A stretch of 64,000 nucleotides of DNA from Saprospiraceae bacterium (GCA_020630775.1 JAHDIN010000010.1:1-64000), one strand, 5' to 3'; counted from the stretch's first letter, positions 17,323 through 28,057 are shown. Notes: a model not told the origin generated them from the sequence alone. Made by a program: numbers and translations.

Positions 17323-17712
17323 ATGAGCTATTACTTACCTATGCTTTACATACTTTATGGATTATTCCTGCCTAACATAATTCCAAACCTAGACAAGACA
17401 GACTACACCTATTTGCTTTCTGTAACCAGCTCTACAGAAAACGAACAATATTTTAGTATCTCTGTAGAAAATTTAACTGCTAGTCCGATTGAGAAAAATA
17501 CATTTAAAAAGATATTGACACCTTTTAAAATGGAACTTGATTCTGGAGAATATATCATTATCGTTTCAAGTCTTGATGACAATGAAATAGTAAGTAGCCA
17601 TGTGCAGGGATACTTTAAATCGGAGAAAAAAGGTTCAGCTTCTGCTTTCTTTGAAAAAGCAAAGTTTCACATCGGCCCTCAAGGCAGATATAACGTATCT
17701 AAACTTGACTAA
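17323..17712 (+). CDS. Hypothetical small secreted or anchored protein
   Basis: A 129-residue protein not recognised. The first 22 residues are hydrophobic (PMLYILYGLFLPNIIPN) and could be a signal or anchor, though no clean cleavage site is seen. The rest looks beta-rich (YFSISVENLTASPI, GEYIIIVSSLDDNEI). It sits between a T9SS cargo gene and the RibD-C reductase, whose ATG follows its stop immediately, so it is probably co-transcribed with the reductase. Confidence 0.65.
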   Translation: MSYYLPMLYILYGLFLPNIIPNLDKTDYTYLLSVTSSTENEQYFSISVENLTASPIEKNTFKKILTPFKMELDSGEYIIIVSSLDDNEIVSSHVQGYFKSEKKGSASAFFEKAKFHIGPQGRYNVSKLD

Positions 17713-18246
17713 ATGAAAAACACCGTATTCATTGCCAAAAGCCTTGATGGCTTTATAGCTGGAGAAAATGGCGACATAGATTGGTTAAACTCAATTCCCA
17801 ATCCAGATAAGATTGACATGGGATATACCGAGTTGATTCAAAAAATCGATGCCATTGTGATGGGACGAGCGACTTACGAAACAGTATTGGGCTTTGGCAT
17901 AGACTGGCCTTATACCAAACATGTATTTGTACTCAGTCATTCAATCAATTCTATACAAAAGGACTTAAAAAATAAAGTGACTTTACTTCATGGTGACCTC
18001 AATGATATTCTTAAGACCATACATAAAAAAGGATATCATAATTTATACATTGATGGCGGCAGCACGATTCAGAATTTTCTTAATGAGGATCTTATCGATG
18101 AGATGATTTTAACAACAATTCCAATTTTATTAGGATCTGGTTTTCCGCTTTTCGGTAATTTGAATCAGCCATTAGCATTTGACCATATCGAATCTAAAGT
18201 GTTTTTAAATCAGATTGTACAAGATAGATACAGAAGACGCAGATAG
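17713..18246 (+). CDS. Dihydrofolate-reductase-like (RibD C-terminal domain) protein
   Basis: A 177-residue single-domain protein of the RibD-C/YyaP class. Visible motifs are FIAKSLDGFIAGENGDIDWL at the start, IDAIVMGRATYETVL (NADPH-site helix), YIDGGSTIQNFLNEDLIDEM, and PILLGSGFPLFG near the end. The fold binds NAD(P)H and reduces pterin or flavin precursors, but members outside riboflavin operons have no assigned substrate. The ATG lies directly after the previous stop (TAAATG), suggesting coupling. Confidence 0.88.
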   Translation: MKNTVFIAKSLDGFIAGENGDIDWLNSIPNPDKIDMGYTELIQKIDAIVMGRATYETVLGFGIDWPYTKHVFVLSHSINSIQKDLKNKVTLLHGDLNDILKTIHKKGYHNLYIDGGSTIQNFLNEDLIDEMILTTIPILLGSGFPLFGNLNQPLAFDHIESKVFLNQIVQDRYRRRR

Positions 18247-18468
18247 ATTGGACTTTCAACAATTAAGTATGCCTGTTACCCTCATACCAATTTAATAGAA
18301 TTACCCTATTCCTTAAGCCCTAAGCTATATTCCTCTTAAAATTCTGACTTACTCAATAATCCCAAATACCTTATTCCTCCCAAAAGCATTATCTTAAAGA
18401 CAAAATAATCCGAGTCTCAAGCAACTTTTAAGTCCTTAATTGGACATATAGAGCAAGAAGCCATTAAA

Positions 18469-21400
18469 ATGATCAGACCTATTCTCTTTTTTGCTATGTT
18501 GTTTGCAAGCGCATGTCAAGCTCATAGCCAATGCGAGTGCACGGATTGCCCTGTCCCTATAGTTGGTGTTTCGACGACGTCCAGTGATATTGATATATCT
18601 GGCGCTAATAATCCTACGCTTGATGTCAATGGTCAACAAGTATGTCAAATTTGTATTGAAGTTATCCATGATGCCATTAGGGAAGTGGATATGGTATTGA
18701 TCGCTCCAGATGGGAGTTCTGTGGACTTAATGATAAATACGAGTATAGATTTTGGCACGGATATGATGTTTGAAATTTGCTTTGTTTCCTGTGATCAATC
18801 AGCAGATCCGGATTCAGGTTTTCCAGCTGTTTTTGATACTGATGCTGGGTGGATGGATCAAACCCTTTATGATGGAAGCTACTACCCTGCTAGCGGATGC
18901 TTAGAAGATCTTTCAGGTCCTGTCGATGGGACTTGGACACTAGAGATGACAGATGGCTGGATTTTGGAAGACGGCTTTTTAAATGATTGGTATTTAGTAT
19001 TTGCGGATGATTCTGGATTGGGTTGCGCTAATTCTGGTGCTTGTGGTAGTGGACCTACCTGTATTGCGGATGGTGGCGATTTACCAAATTTAGATTTGAT
19101 GTATTGCGAAGGCGATCCTAATTTGAATATTGATGAAGATCCTATCTACAATGGTACGCCGCCTCCAAGTGCAGATTACGATTATACTTATGTCATAGTA
19201 AATACCGATACAGATGTTATCGAAGATATCACTATGGATACGGACATGACAGGATATGATGCAGGTAATTATGAAATTTGTGGACTTTCGTATTTGATTG
19301 ATGATGCCGGCAATCTCCCAGGTGCTGATGGATCATTGACGGTGGATGACATCCAAGATGATATTGATAATGATGTGTATTGCGCAGACTTATCAGAAAC
19401 TTGTTTTTCAGTGACCATTGAAGCTATTCCAGAAGATCCAGATTTTCAAGGACCGACATCTGTTTGTGCTGGAGAGCTTGTAGAATATGAAATTGTCAAT
19501 TACGACCCTAATTTCACCTACCTCATAAATATAGTAGGCTCTTTCGCGCAATTTATTGAAATCGCTCCTGGCGTATGGGAAGTTATTTGGATAGCCGGTC
19601 CTGGCGAATTATGTGTAGATATCGTCTCTAATTGTGGCAGTTTTGAAACTTGTCTCACTATAGATGTTACCACAGTGCCAGATGTGGAAATTGATGGAAA
19701 TTTTGAGCCTTGTCCAGGGGATATCGTAGAATACATCATTACACCAAGTCCTCCTTCGGGGCTTAATTATATATATACCGCAACTGGTGGCACTATTGTC
19801 AATCAAACTTCTAGTACCGTAGAGATAGAATGGCCACTAACTAATGGTAATTATGAAGTATGCGTTGAAGTAGGTGGATTAGGCTGCAATTTGGATCCTA
19901 TTTGTGAAGATGTAGATATCGATTTTGATTATCAAATTCCTACAGAACTCAATGCACCATTAGAGCTATGCTTAGGAGATATAGGGACGGCATTCATAGA
20001 TCCAGATGCTGATATAGTCAGTTACAATTGGACATCAACTAATCTTGATATTCTAAGTGGCAACGGTACAGAAACAGTAGACTTTGAAGGTGCAGGCGTT
20101 GGATTAGCTGAGATTTGTCTAGAGTTGGTAACTATATGTGATACACAAGGACCCGTATGCGAATCACTCAATATTCTTGAAGTTCCAGATCCACAGATTG
20201 AGACAATTGATCCCACCTGTGATCTAGAGGTTTTATTAGAATCAAATGCAAATAGCTCAAACCAAATTCAATGGACTCAATTGGATGGACCTAACGCCAA
20301 TATCATAAATGAGACCGAAGCCAATACACTTGTCGAACTAACCAATGCTGGTACTTATATTTTTGAAATTACAGAAACTAATAGCATTTGTGAAGATACA
20401 GATGTTGTGACTGTAGAGCTCCTACCAGACTTAACGACAAGTAATCCTGAATTTGATTGTAACAGTAGTTCTGAATATCAAGTAAGCTTTGAGATTTTGA
20501 CAGGCGCACTCCCTTATCAAGTTAATGGTATAACTATATCTTCTTCTGACTATACGTCAGAATTCATACCCTCAGATGAGCCTTTTGAATTTATTATTAT
20601 TGATGCTTTAGGTTGTATGGTGACAGTAGAAGGCATATACGAATGTCCTTGTATTTCTAATGCAGGAACAATGAGTAATGCCACTATCGAATTGTGTGTT
20701 GCTGATGAAATGACATTTGAAGCCACGTGGAATGATGATGGCACCTTAGACATAGATGACATAGGCCTTTACTTTCTGCATGATAATGATGATAATGAAC
20801 TAGGTAACATTCTAGACTTTAATGAGAACGGACTATTTGAATACGATGCCGGAAATTATGAATTAGAAACATCCTATTATATATCCTATGTGGTTGGCAA
20901 TGAAGATGGCGCTAGTGATATTGATTTGTCTGATCCATGTTTATCTGTTTCCATAGGACAGGAAGTTATCTTCTTTGATCAATCAAGTGTCATGCTGGAT
21001 TTTGAATCTGTTGTTTGTAGCAATGAGTTGGAAATAAACGGCATTCCAGATGATAATGTTGATGACTTAAGCTGGGACGCCATTCAGGGGCCAGGGAATG
21101 CACAGTTCAGTGACTTTGACAATGTACCGACGACAGTGACCGTAGATTCCTTTGGGAGCTATACTTTAGAATTAGAGATTGAGAACGAAGCATGTATTTC
21201 ATTTCAGCAGATAGAACTGAATTTTAGTAACGGTCCTACGATTTTGAATATTCAAGAGATTTGTAACGCTAACGACAATGCCTACATTGTAGAATTTGAA
21301 TTGATTGGTGATGGACCTTTTACAAGCAATATAGGAGGGATGTTTAATGGCAATACATTTATTTCAGATCCCATCAGTACAGGTGTAGCCTATGAAATAA

Positions 21401-24369
21401 ATATTACGGATATCAATGGATGCATCTCTGGCATAAGTGGTGTTAAACTATGTGATTGCAATACTGAAGCTGGATTTATATCAACATCGCAAAACAATCT
21501 GTGTATAAGCGATACGCTTTTTCTAAATGTGGCTGGGCAGCAGCTAGACAATAATGATGTGGCTTATTTTATATTGCATAACGGCAGTATAGACTCTATT
21601 GGTACTGTTCTAGATACTAGTCGATGGGGCATTTTTGAATACAATGCCAACTATATCTTAGGTGAAACCTATTTTGTCAATTATGCTGTAGGAGATAGTT
21701 TAGGCGCTGCCATTGATTTTTCAGATTTATGCTTTGATCTTTCTAATGGCGCTCCAGTTAATTGGGAAGCCATACCTATTGTAAATGCAGGAGATGATCA
21801 AAACTCTTGCAACAACATTTTTAATTTAGAGTCTACTCCTGCACAAGGCGAATGGCGGGTTATTGATCAACCCAATGGAGCCAATATCAATTTTTCAAAT
21901 TTAAATAATGCCAATGCACAATTAGAAGTATCGATAGAGGGCATTTATGAATTAGAATGGTCAACAACATCCAATGCCTGCATAGTAGCCGATACTGTAA
22001 CGATTGAATTTCTATCCTCTCCTATTGCTAGTAATTTTCAAATAGATTGTGATGAAATCAATCAGACTTATGTACTTTCTTTCAACATTACATCTGGTAA
22101 CCCTCCGTATACGGTCAATGGCATAAATGTAAATGGATCCACTTTTACTAGTAATGATTTACAATCCAATGCAACTAGTACTATACTGGTAGAAGACGTT
22201 AATAACTGTGTAGAGTTTCTAGAATTTGGACCTATAGATTGTTCTTGTGCTAGTGACATAGGTTCAGTTGTAACGGGCTCGATAGAACTTTGTGAAGGAG
22301 AGTCATTGGACCCTAATATTTCGAATAATGACTTCACTCCAAACCCTGGTCAATCTCTCTTCTATGTGTTACATGATGGAGACGCCAATAATCCAGGTAA
22401 TATAGTCGCACAGAGTGTTGGAGATCTTATTAACTACAATACCAATTTTGAATTAAATACAAGCTATTATCTAAATGCCGTATTGGCCGAATCCATAAAC
22501 GGTGCTATAGATTTTTCAGACCCATGCTTGAGATTAAGTGAAGGTATCGAAGTCGTTTGGATTGAATCAGTTGATATTGATTTTGCATTTGAGTTTCTAA
22601 TTTGTGAAGGTGATACCATCAACTTTAGACCTACATTGGATTCGAATTATCCGCTTGATTTATTTTTTGAAAGCAACCAAGCAAACGATGTTACATTTAA
22701 TTTGACAGATAGCAATTCTTCATTACAAATAGTGAGCACGTCTTCGGAAGTCCTTACACTGGTCAAAGCAACAGGAAGTTGCATAAACAATTTTAATGGT
22801 ACTATTGAAATTATAGTTGAAAGGAATCAATCTTTAGACTTCAACGCAGATATTGAAATATGTAATAATCCCCTATTTGGCTCCACAGTTTCGTTTGATC
22901 AGATTTTCATTGATCCTACTATAAACATTGAGTTGATTAATACACCATTTGCAGTTAATAACAATACGATAGATTTTGCAAATACAACAGCTGGTGACTA
23001 CTTACTTGAGTTTTCTACTATCGGCTTAGAAGATCCATGTCCGGGTAGCACCATATTTGTTCCAATTACTGTAATTGAATGTGATTGTCCAACTTTCAAT
23101 ATTCCCATGATTACCTTGTGTAATAATGATCCAGGTATAAATTTGAACAATATAAATGTAGAGGGATTTGATGGTGAATGGTCTCTAGAGAGTAGCGGTC
23201 TTAACCCACCAGAATTACAAAATGACATGCTACTTTTTTCTAATGCCGATCCGGGGCTTTATACTTTACGTTACGATTTCAATGACCCCAACTACCCTTC
23301 TTCTTGCCAACCATTTCTTGAAGTTGATTTAGATATAGTTGCATTTTTATCTGCTGGGCAGGCTATAGATAATATCGTTGTCTGTAGTAACGAAACCGAA
23401 GCATTGAATCTATTCAATTATATATCAGGCTTTGATGCAGGCGGCATATGGATGAAACAACAAGTTGTTGTCAACGAAAGTATTGACATAGCAGATTTAG
23501 AAATTGGTGACAATACTTTCACATATATTCTCGAAAATGAGAATCCTTGTCCTGCAGATAGTGCATTTGTAAATATTGAGTTAATTGAGACAATTGAATT
23601 GGAGATGAACCCAGATGACGTGACATGCTTTGGTGCTAATGATGGTACTGTGGAGTTTGTACTATCCTCAATGCCAAATGGAGAAATCAATTATTATGTA
23701 AATGACGAAGAAGTTCCTGGCCCAATTATAACTAATCTAGCTCCTGGCGCATATAACGCTTTTGTGACTATCGATGAATGTGCATCAGAAGTTATCCAGT
23801 TTGAAATTATAGAACCGGAAGCCATATTTGTTTCGCTAGGTGATGATCAGGAAGTTACAAGTGAAGAAGAAATCGTCATATCAGCCTTAACCAATATTGA
23901 ATCATCTGATATCAATACTGTTAGTTGGACCTTACTTTCAGAAATACTGAATATTGATGAATTAGAATTAAGAAGAATCTTTGAAGAATCAGGTACTATA
24001 ACTATAGAAATCATCGATATCAATGGCTGCTCTACTAGTGATAGCATAAACATTAATGTTTCAACCAATGAAGACATATACATCCCCAATATTTTCAGTT
24101 TAAGTAATACAAGTACCAACGGACAGTTCGTCATAGGAAATATAGAGTCCGTAGCCAGCAGAATTATTGCATTCAACATCTTTGATAGGTGGGGTAATAA
24201 AGTATTTAACTTAGAAAATATAGACCCCAATCAGTTCAATGCATTAAGCTGGAATGGCACTTACAATGATGAATTTGTAGAACAGGGTGTTTACGTCTAT
24301 AAGTTGACCGTAGAATACTTCACAGGAAGACAAGAAGAACTATTAGGTGAGATTACAGTCATTAGGTAG
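18469..24369 (+). CDS. Giant surface protein with T9SS type B (CHU_C-like) sorting domain
   Basis: A 1966-residue secreted protein. It has a signal peptide (cleavage near AHSQ) and then a P-domain-like fold at about 35-185 (VDMVLIAPDGSSVDLM, GTWTLEMTDGW). A central part of Cys-containing Ig-like repeats follows. Three related blocks of about 220 residues each begin CxC..AG/IG and contain YxLHN/DG, SYYxxYVxG and DFSDPCLxLS (near 20650-20960, 21460-21760 and 22240-22550). The end carries the type B domain: IYIPNIFSL, IFDRWGNKVF, LSWNGTYNDEFVEQGVYVYKLTVEY and a terminal ITVIR. Type B cargo goes through the T9SS and usually stays on the surface. It is acidic, as expected for Ca-binding adhesins. 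Confidence 0.9.
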   Translation: MIRPILFFAMLFASACQAHSQCECTDCPVPIVGVSTTSSDIDISGANNPTLDVNGQQVCQICIEVIHDAIREVDMVLIAPDGSSVDLMINTSIDFGTDMMFEICFVSCDQSADPDSGFPAVFDTDAGWMDQTLYDGSYYPASGCLEDLSGPVDGTWTLEMTDGWILEDGFLNDWYLVFADDSGLGCANSGACGSGPTCIADGGDLPNLDLMYCEGDPNLNIDEDPIYNGTPPPSADYDYTYVIVNTDTDVIEDITMDTDMTGYDAGNYEICGLSYLIDDAGNLPGADGSLTVDDIQDDIDNDVYCADLSETCFSVTIEAIPEDPDFQGPTSVCAGELVEYEIVNYDPNFTYLINIVGSFAQFIEIAPGVWEVIWIAGPGELCVDIVSNCGSFETCLTIDVTTVPDVEIDGNFEPCPGDIVEYIITPSPPSGLNYIYTATGGTIVNQTSSTVEIEWPLTNGNYEVCVEVGGLGCNLDPICEDVDIDFDYQIPTELNAPLELCLGDIGTAFIDPDADIVSYNWTSTNLDILSGNGTETVDFEGAGVGLAEICLELVTICDTQGPVCESLNILEVPDPQIETIDPTCDLEVLLESNANSSNQIQWTQLDGPNANIINETEANTLVELTNAGTYIFEITETNSICEDTDVVTVELLPDLTTSNPEFDCNSSSEYQVSFEILTGALPYQVNGITISSSDYTSEFIPSDEPFEFIIIDALGCMVTVEGIYECPCISNAGTMSNATIELCVADEMTFEATWNDDGTLDIDDIGLYFLHDNDDNELGNILDFNENGLFEYDAGNYELETSYYISYVVGNEDGASDIDLSDPCLSVSIGQEVIFFDQSSVMLDFESVVCSNELEINGIPDDNVDDLSWDAIQGPGNAQFSDFDNVPTTVTVDSFGSYTLELEIENEACISFQQIELNFSNGPTILNIQEICNANDNAYIVEFELIGDGPFTSNIGGMFNGNTFISDPISTGVAYEINITDINGCISGISGVKLCDCNTEAGFISTSQNNLCISDTLFLNVAGQQLDNNDVAYFILHNGSIDSIGTVLDTSRWGIFEYNANYILGETYFVNYAVGDSLGAAIDFSDLCFDLSNGAPVNWEAIPIVNAGDDQNSCNNIFNLESTPAQGEWRVIDQPNGANINFSNLNNANAQLEVSIEGIYELEWSTTSNACIVADTVTIEFLSSPIASNFQIDCDEINQTYVLSFNITSGNPPYTVNGINVNGSTFTSNDLQSNATSTILVEDVNNCVEFLEFGPIDCSCASDIGSVVTGSIELCEGESLDPNISNNDFTPNPGQSLFYVLHDGDANNPGNIVAQSVGDLINYNTNFELNTSYYLNAVLAESINGAIDFSDPCLRLSEGIEVVWIESVDIDFAFEFLICEGDTINFRPTLDSNYPLDLFFESNQANDVTFNLTDSNSSLQIVSTSSEVLTLVKATGSCINNFNGTIEIIVERNQSLDFNADIEICNNPLFGSTVSFDQIFIDPTINIELINTPFAVNNNTIDFANTTAGDYLLEFSTIGLEDPCPGSTIFVPITVIECDCPTFNIPMITLCNNDPGINLNNINVEGFDGEWSLESSGLNPPELQNDMLLFSNADPGLYTLRYDFNDPNYPSSCQPFLEVDLDIVAFLSAGQAIDNIVVCSNETEALNLFNYISGFDAGGIWMKQQVVVNESIDIADLEIGDNTFTYILENENPCPADSAFVNIELIETIELEMNPDDVTCFGANDGTVEFVLSSMPNGEINYYVNDEEVPGPIITNLAPGAYNAFVTIDECASEVIQFEIIEPEAIFVSLGDDQEVTSEEEIVISALTNIESSDINTVSWTLLSEILNIDELELRRIFEESGTITIEIIDINGCSTSDSININVSTNEDIYIPNIFSLSNTSTNGQFVIGNIESVASRIIAFNIFDRWGNKVFNLENIDPNQFNALSWNGTYNDEFVEQGVYVYKLTVEYFTGRQEELLGEITVIR

Positions 24370-24374
24370 TGATT

Positions 24375-24545
24375 AAACCCGGACTATGCGTTAGAACTTC
24401 GTCATGAGAACTTAAAGTGCAATAAATCAGCAATTTATATTCGAAAAACATAGCACCGTTATGGTTAGAGAATATAAGTTGTCGAAGCTTCTGAGTTGCA
24501 GCAATTTAGGATCGCAATAGATTTTGTAATGCATAGTCTGGGTTT
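24375..24545. repeat. Intergenic element bounded by 18-bp imperfect inverted repeats
   Basis: AAACCCGGACTATGCGTT (24375-24392) and AATGCATAGTCTGGGTTT (24528-24545) are reverse complements at 16 of 18 positions and enclose about 135 bases with no reading frame. An internal ATAAAT-cagca-ATTTAT hairpin is present. The layout resembles a non-coding miniature element. It fills most of the 298-base gap between the type B gene and the TonB receptor gene. Confidence 0.65.
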
Positions 24546-24667
24546 TAGTGCAAATGTTTATGATCAATATTGAGAATGTCATTTGTATGTAATAATCATC
24601 AATCTTGTTCTTTTCTTTAACCTGGGTATAGAGTTGATTCAATAGATTCGCCGATCAAATCGGATAG

Positions 24668-26491
24668 GTGATGAAGATATTTTTTAAAGCTTTACTTCTT
24701 GTTTTATTTTGCAATCAACTAGCAATTAGCCAGTTAGACACAAGCGCTTTATGGTTAAACGAGATTAGTATTCTGAGTAACACTATAGATATTCCTTTCT
24801 CTGACAATTCACGAAATATAGAAGTATTAAGAAAACAGGAAATCGAGGCCATCAATCCTTCTTCAGTAGCTGAATTACTTCAAAAAATGGCTGGTGTAGA
24901 CATTCGACAACGTGGTATCAATGGCGTGCAATCAGACGTATCCATAAGAGGCGGTACATTTGAACAAGTCGTTATTCTAATAAATGGATTTAAAATAATT
25001 GATCCTCAAACTGGACACCATTTAATGAACCTACCTGTCAATCTTGAAGATATAGAGCGCATTGAAGTTTTAAAAGGGCCATCAAGCAGACGTTTTGGAT
25101 TGAATGCGTTTACCGGAGTGATCAACATTATTACAAAAGCTCAAAAAGAGCAAAATATCAATGCCACTTTAGAATATGGATCATTTGGCATTTTTAATGG
25201 TCAGCTGTCTCTAAGTCAGCCTATTGGTGATTATCAGCAAACACTTTCGCTAGGTCGTTATACATCTGATGGCTATCGCTATAATACCGATTACACGATC
25301 AATAACTTAGCCTATCAAGGCAGATTAAAAGCTGAGGGAAGTGAACTAGATATATTCGCAGGTTTAACGGAAAGATCATTTGGTGCGAATGGTTTTTATG
25401 GCAGAGAAACATTCACAGAGCAGTATGAAACAGTACAAACATATTTTGGTGGTTTGTCATGGATTAAGCGACTAGACAAATTTAAAATCAACCCACGATT
25501 GAGCTATAGGCATAATGAGGACAATTGGCAGTTTAACAGTTCTGACCCTGAGTTCTTTCAAAACTTCCATGACACGGATGTCATTACCCTAGAGCTACAT
25601 AATAGCCTTTTCCACAATTTAGGCGTATTAGGATTTGGTGTAGAACACAATTGGTTAAACATCAACAGCAGTAACTTGTCAGATCATAGCAGACAGCAGC
25701 TAAGTGTATACATAGAAAATCGCTGGGTGGGACTAAATGAAAAATTGAGCATTACACCCGGATTATTATTAATGAATATCAGTGACTTTGGAAATAAAAT
25801 ATTTCCTGGGATCGATATAGGATACAATGTCAATGAGGCATTTAGTCTATTCGCAAATGTTGGCAGTACAACTAGGATTCCTACTTACACAGATTTGTAC
25901 TATATGGACAGCGGCAATATTGGTAATCCTGATCTAACTGAGGAAAATGCTATCAGTTATGAAATCGGCTTAAAGTACAATCAAGGCGACTTCAGCATTA
26001 AATCTGCTTTATTCTTAAGAAATACATTTGATCAAATCGATTGGTTCCGAGAATCTGAAATGGACAAATGGCAGCCTGATAATTTTAATGAAGGACAATT
26101 TAAAGGCCTAGAGTTTATCATTAATTATCAACACGCTGATGAAAATGAATTGACTTACGGTTTTGATATAGATTACGCTTATATCGATGCCGATTTTGAA
26201 GACAATAACTTTGCTTTCTCTAGAAATGTATTAGAAAATTTAAGACACCAATTGATAGTAGCACCACAAATCAGTTATAAAGATTTTCAATTTTATATTT
26301 CTGGTTTATATAATGATCGTGTCTCATTAGATGATTACTTTGTAGTGGACGCTAATGCCACCTATACTTTTGGACAATTATCGTTGAGGCTAAAACTGAA
26401 TAATATAACGGATCAAGTTTATAGAGAGACAAATCTAGTGCCTATGCCTGGGAGGTGGTTTAAAGTAGGTTTGTCATATGCTTTAAGGTAA
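24668..26491 (+). CDS. TonB-dependent outer-membrane receptor
   Basis: A 607-residue receptor. It has a signal peptide ending near LAIS, a TonB-box-like start, and the plug domain at about 45-150 (AELLQKMAGVDIRQRG, SDVSIRGGTFEQVVILING, IERIEVLKGPSSRRFG, TGVINIITK). A 22-strand-type barrel follows to the C-terminal aromatic residues (WFKVGLSYALR). Size and plug sequence resemble BtuB-like small receptors rather than SusC. The substrate cannot be told, and no riboswitch or cobalamin gene was seen nearby. It is convergent with the next gene, 2 bases apart. Confidence 0.92.
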   Translation: MMKIFFKALLLVLFCNQLAISQLDTSALWLNEISILSNTIDIPFSDNSRNIEVLRKQEIEAINPSSVAELLQKMAGVDIRQRGINGVQSDVSIRGGTFEQVVILINGFKIIDPQTGHHLMNLPVNLEDIERIEVLKGPSSRRFGLNAFTGVINIITKAQKEQNINATLEYGSFGIFNGQLSLSQPIGDYQQTLSLGRYTSDGYRYNTDYTINNLAYQGRLKAEGSELDIFAGLTERSFGANGFYGRETFTEQYETVQTYFGGLSWIKRLDKFKINPRLSYRHNEDNWQFNSSDPEFFQNFHDTDVITLELHNSLFHNLGVLGFGVEHNWLNINSSNLSDHSRQQLSVYIENRWVGLNEKLSITPGLLLMNISDFGNKIFPGIDIGYNVNEAFSLFANVGSTTRIPTYTDLYYMDSGNIGNPDLTEENAISYEIGLKYNQGDFSIKSALFLRNTFDQIDWFRESEMDKWQPDNFNEGQFKGLEFIINYQHADENELTYGFDIDYAYIDADFEDNNFAFSRNVLENLRHQLIVAPQISYKDFQFYISGLYNDRVSLDDYFVVDANATYTFGQLSLRLKLNNITDQVYRETNLVPMPGRWFKVGLSYALR

Positions 26492-26493
26492 TA

Positions 26494-27201
26494 TTATTGG
26501 GTCGCATCTTTTTCAAAATGCCGCAAAACACCCCAATCAAAAGGTGCCCAAATTGAGGTTTTAATTGAAGCTTTACGTAAGCCTCGATTGACCCATTCAT
26601 TGCATGTATGAATACAATTGTAGCTATTGTTGGCTTCATAGAAAGCATCATATTTAGTGTAGCCAGGACTAACTAGGCGCACGAAATCTCCCTCCGCGTC
26701 TTTATCAAAAGATTGAATTATATGCTGCATTATGATGGACAGTTGATTTTTTGAGATAACAACCGGATACCATTTAGACCGTTGTTTAGGATACTCTGTT
26801 ACATGCATGGCTGTAGGTGTATTTAAGAACAAGGCTTTAAAACCATTCTTAAGTTTTAGATCTTTCCAATTGGGAGTTTCCAAATAGAATAACTTATCGC
26901 CCCAACCAAAAGCAGCATAAGGTGAATCTTCTAATTTTTGAATCTTCATTAAAAAGCTAGAATCGAGATCATCTTTTTTAAATACATAATCAACATGGAC
27001 ACCATTTGTACTTAAATATATGGTAATATCCTTGTCTTCTTTGAGTTCTTTAGTTGCTGTTATCCTCGATGATACAAAGGCAGTAGTAAAAAACAACAAT
27101 ATTATAATCAGCAGTAGTCCAATAGATAACTTGAACCATTTATACAGCCATGACGATATTTTATTTAAAAGATGCAAACTAGTTGTCTGAATATAATTCA
27201 T
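26494..27201 (-). CDS. TIGR02117/DUF2459 family membrane-anchored protein
   Basis: A 235-residue protein with one N-terminal membrane segment (residues 24-44, LSIGLLLIIILLFFTTAFV) followed by a periplasmic domain. Motifs match the DUF2459 family: VHVDYVFKKDD, AFGWGDKLFYLETPNW, TAMHVTEYP and a C-terminal NCIHTCNEWVNRGL with Cys and His/Asn that look catalytic in a papain-like arrangement. That enzymatic idea is inference. The family has no confirmed function. It is a single gene. Confidence 0.83.
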   Translation of the reverse strand: MNYIQTTSLHLLNKISSWLYKWFKLSIGLLLIIILLFFTTAFVSSRITATKELKEDKDITIYLSTNGVHVDYVFKKDDLDSSFLMKIQKLEDSPYAAFGWGDKLFYLETPNWKDLKLKNGFKALFLNTPTAMHVTEYPKQRSKWYPVVISKNQLSIIMQHIIQSFDKDAEGDFVRLVSPGYTKYDAFYEANNSYNCIHTCNEWVNRGLRKASIKTSIWAPFDWGVLRHFEKDATQ

Positions 27202-27366
27202 TCAAGCATGAATTTTGATATTTTAAACTAATTAATTGATTATGTATGATGAGAGCAATGAAGGGAATCTGACTAAGTCATTTATGTCACAATAGAACAC
27301 AATAAATCATATAAAGGAAAAGAGAGACTTTAATATATAAATAATACTTTTAAACAAATCATTACA

Positions 27367-28050
27367 ATGAACAAACGAACAAACAAGTTATTAGGACTAT
27401 TTTATATACTCATTTTTGTCTTTACTATCAATAGTCCTTTATTGAGTCAAGCTGATTTTGAAGCCACATTAATTTTTAAAAATGGTGTAGAACGTATTGG
27501 TGTTATTAAAAACTTTACAGCTAACTCGAAAAAAATAAAGTTTAAAAGCTCAGAAGACAGTGATATCACAACATTTGATTCAAAAGAAATTGAATATATT
27601 CAGTTTGAAAGAGATGGAGACGAATCAGGTGCGCTTTTGCATTATACAAGAATGGAGCGTAAGCACCCAAAGAAGAATAAGTCGAAAACCGATGCGGCTA
27701 TTTGGTACAATGTGATTTACACTTGTTCTGACCTCATAGTTTTAGAGAACTTTATAAAGATCAAACAAAAGAAGAAAGGTTTAATATTTGAATACAACGC
27801 CACCTACCCTTCAGATTTTATTCTTAAAAAAGTCGATGCATCAAAGGCTTATTTAGTAGGCCTTGCAATTAACAGACATAAAGCTAAAGGCATTGTTTAT
27901 CCACACAAACTAAATCGCAGTCTATTCAAACAATTTTTCAAAGACTATCCTTCTATTGTAGAATTTGCCGATAAAGAAAAAAAGATCAAATTTGACAGAG
28001 CTTTTGAAATGGTAGAAATGTACTGTGAGTTGAATGGTGCGGGGAATTAA
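27367..28050 (+). CDS. Hypothetical secreted protein
   Basis: A 227-residue protein with a clear signal peptide (cleavage near LLSQA). The mature part starts with a small beta domain, ATLIFKNGVERIGVIKN...DITTFDSKEIEYIQF, of a type common in uncharacterised Bacteroidota proteins. A Lys-rich middle and a helical C-terminus follow. I do not recognise the family. It is a single gene between a divergent DUF2459 gene and the convergent gldG, whose stop lies 8 bases away. Confidence 0.72.
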   Translation: MNKRTNKLLGLFYILIFVFTINSPLLSQADFEATLIFKNGVERIGVIKNFTANSKKIKFKSSEDSDITTFDSKEIEYIQFERDGDESGALLHYTRMERKHPKKNKSKTDAAIWYNVIYTCSDLIVLENFIKIKQKKKGLIFEYNATYPSDFILKKVDASKAYLVGLAINRHKAKGIVYPHKLNRSLFKQFFKDYPSIVEFADKEKKIKFDRAFEMVEMYCELNGAGN

Positions 28051-28057
28051 CAACTAA

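Noticed and set aside
18508-24230. Several minus-strand frames of 64-127 codons inside the giant surface protein
   Set aside because: All lie antisense to a well-supported gene and show no family motif or signal peptide.
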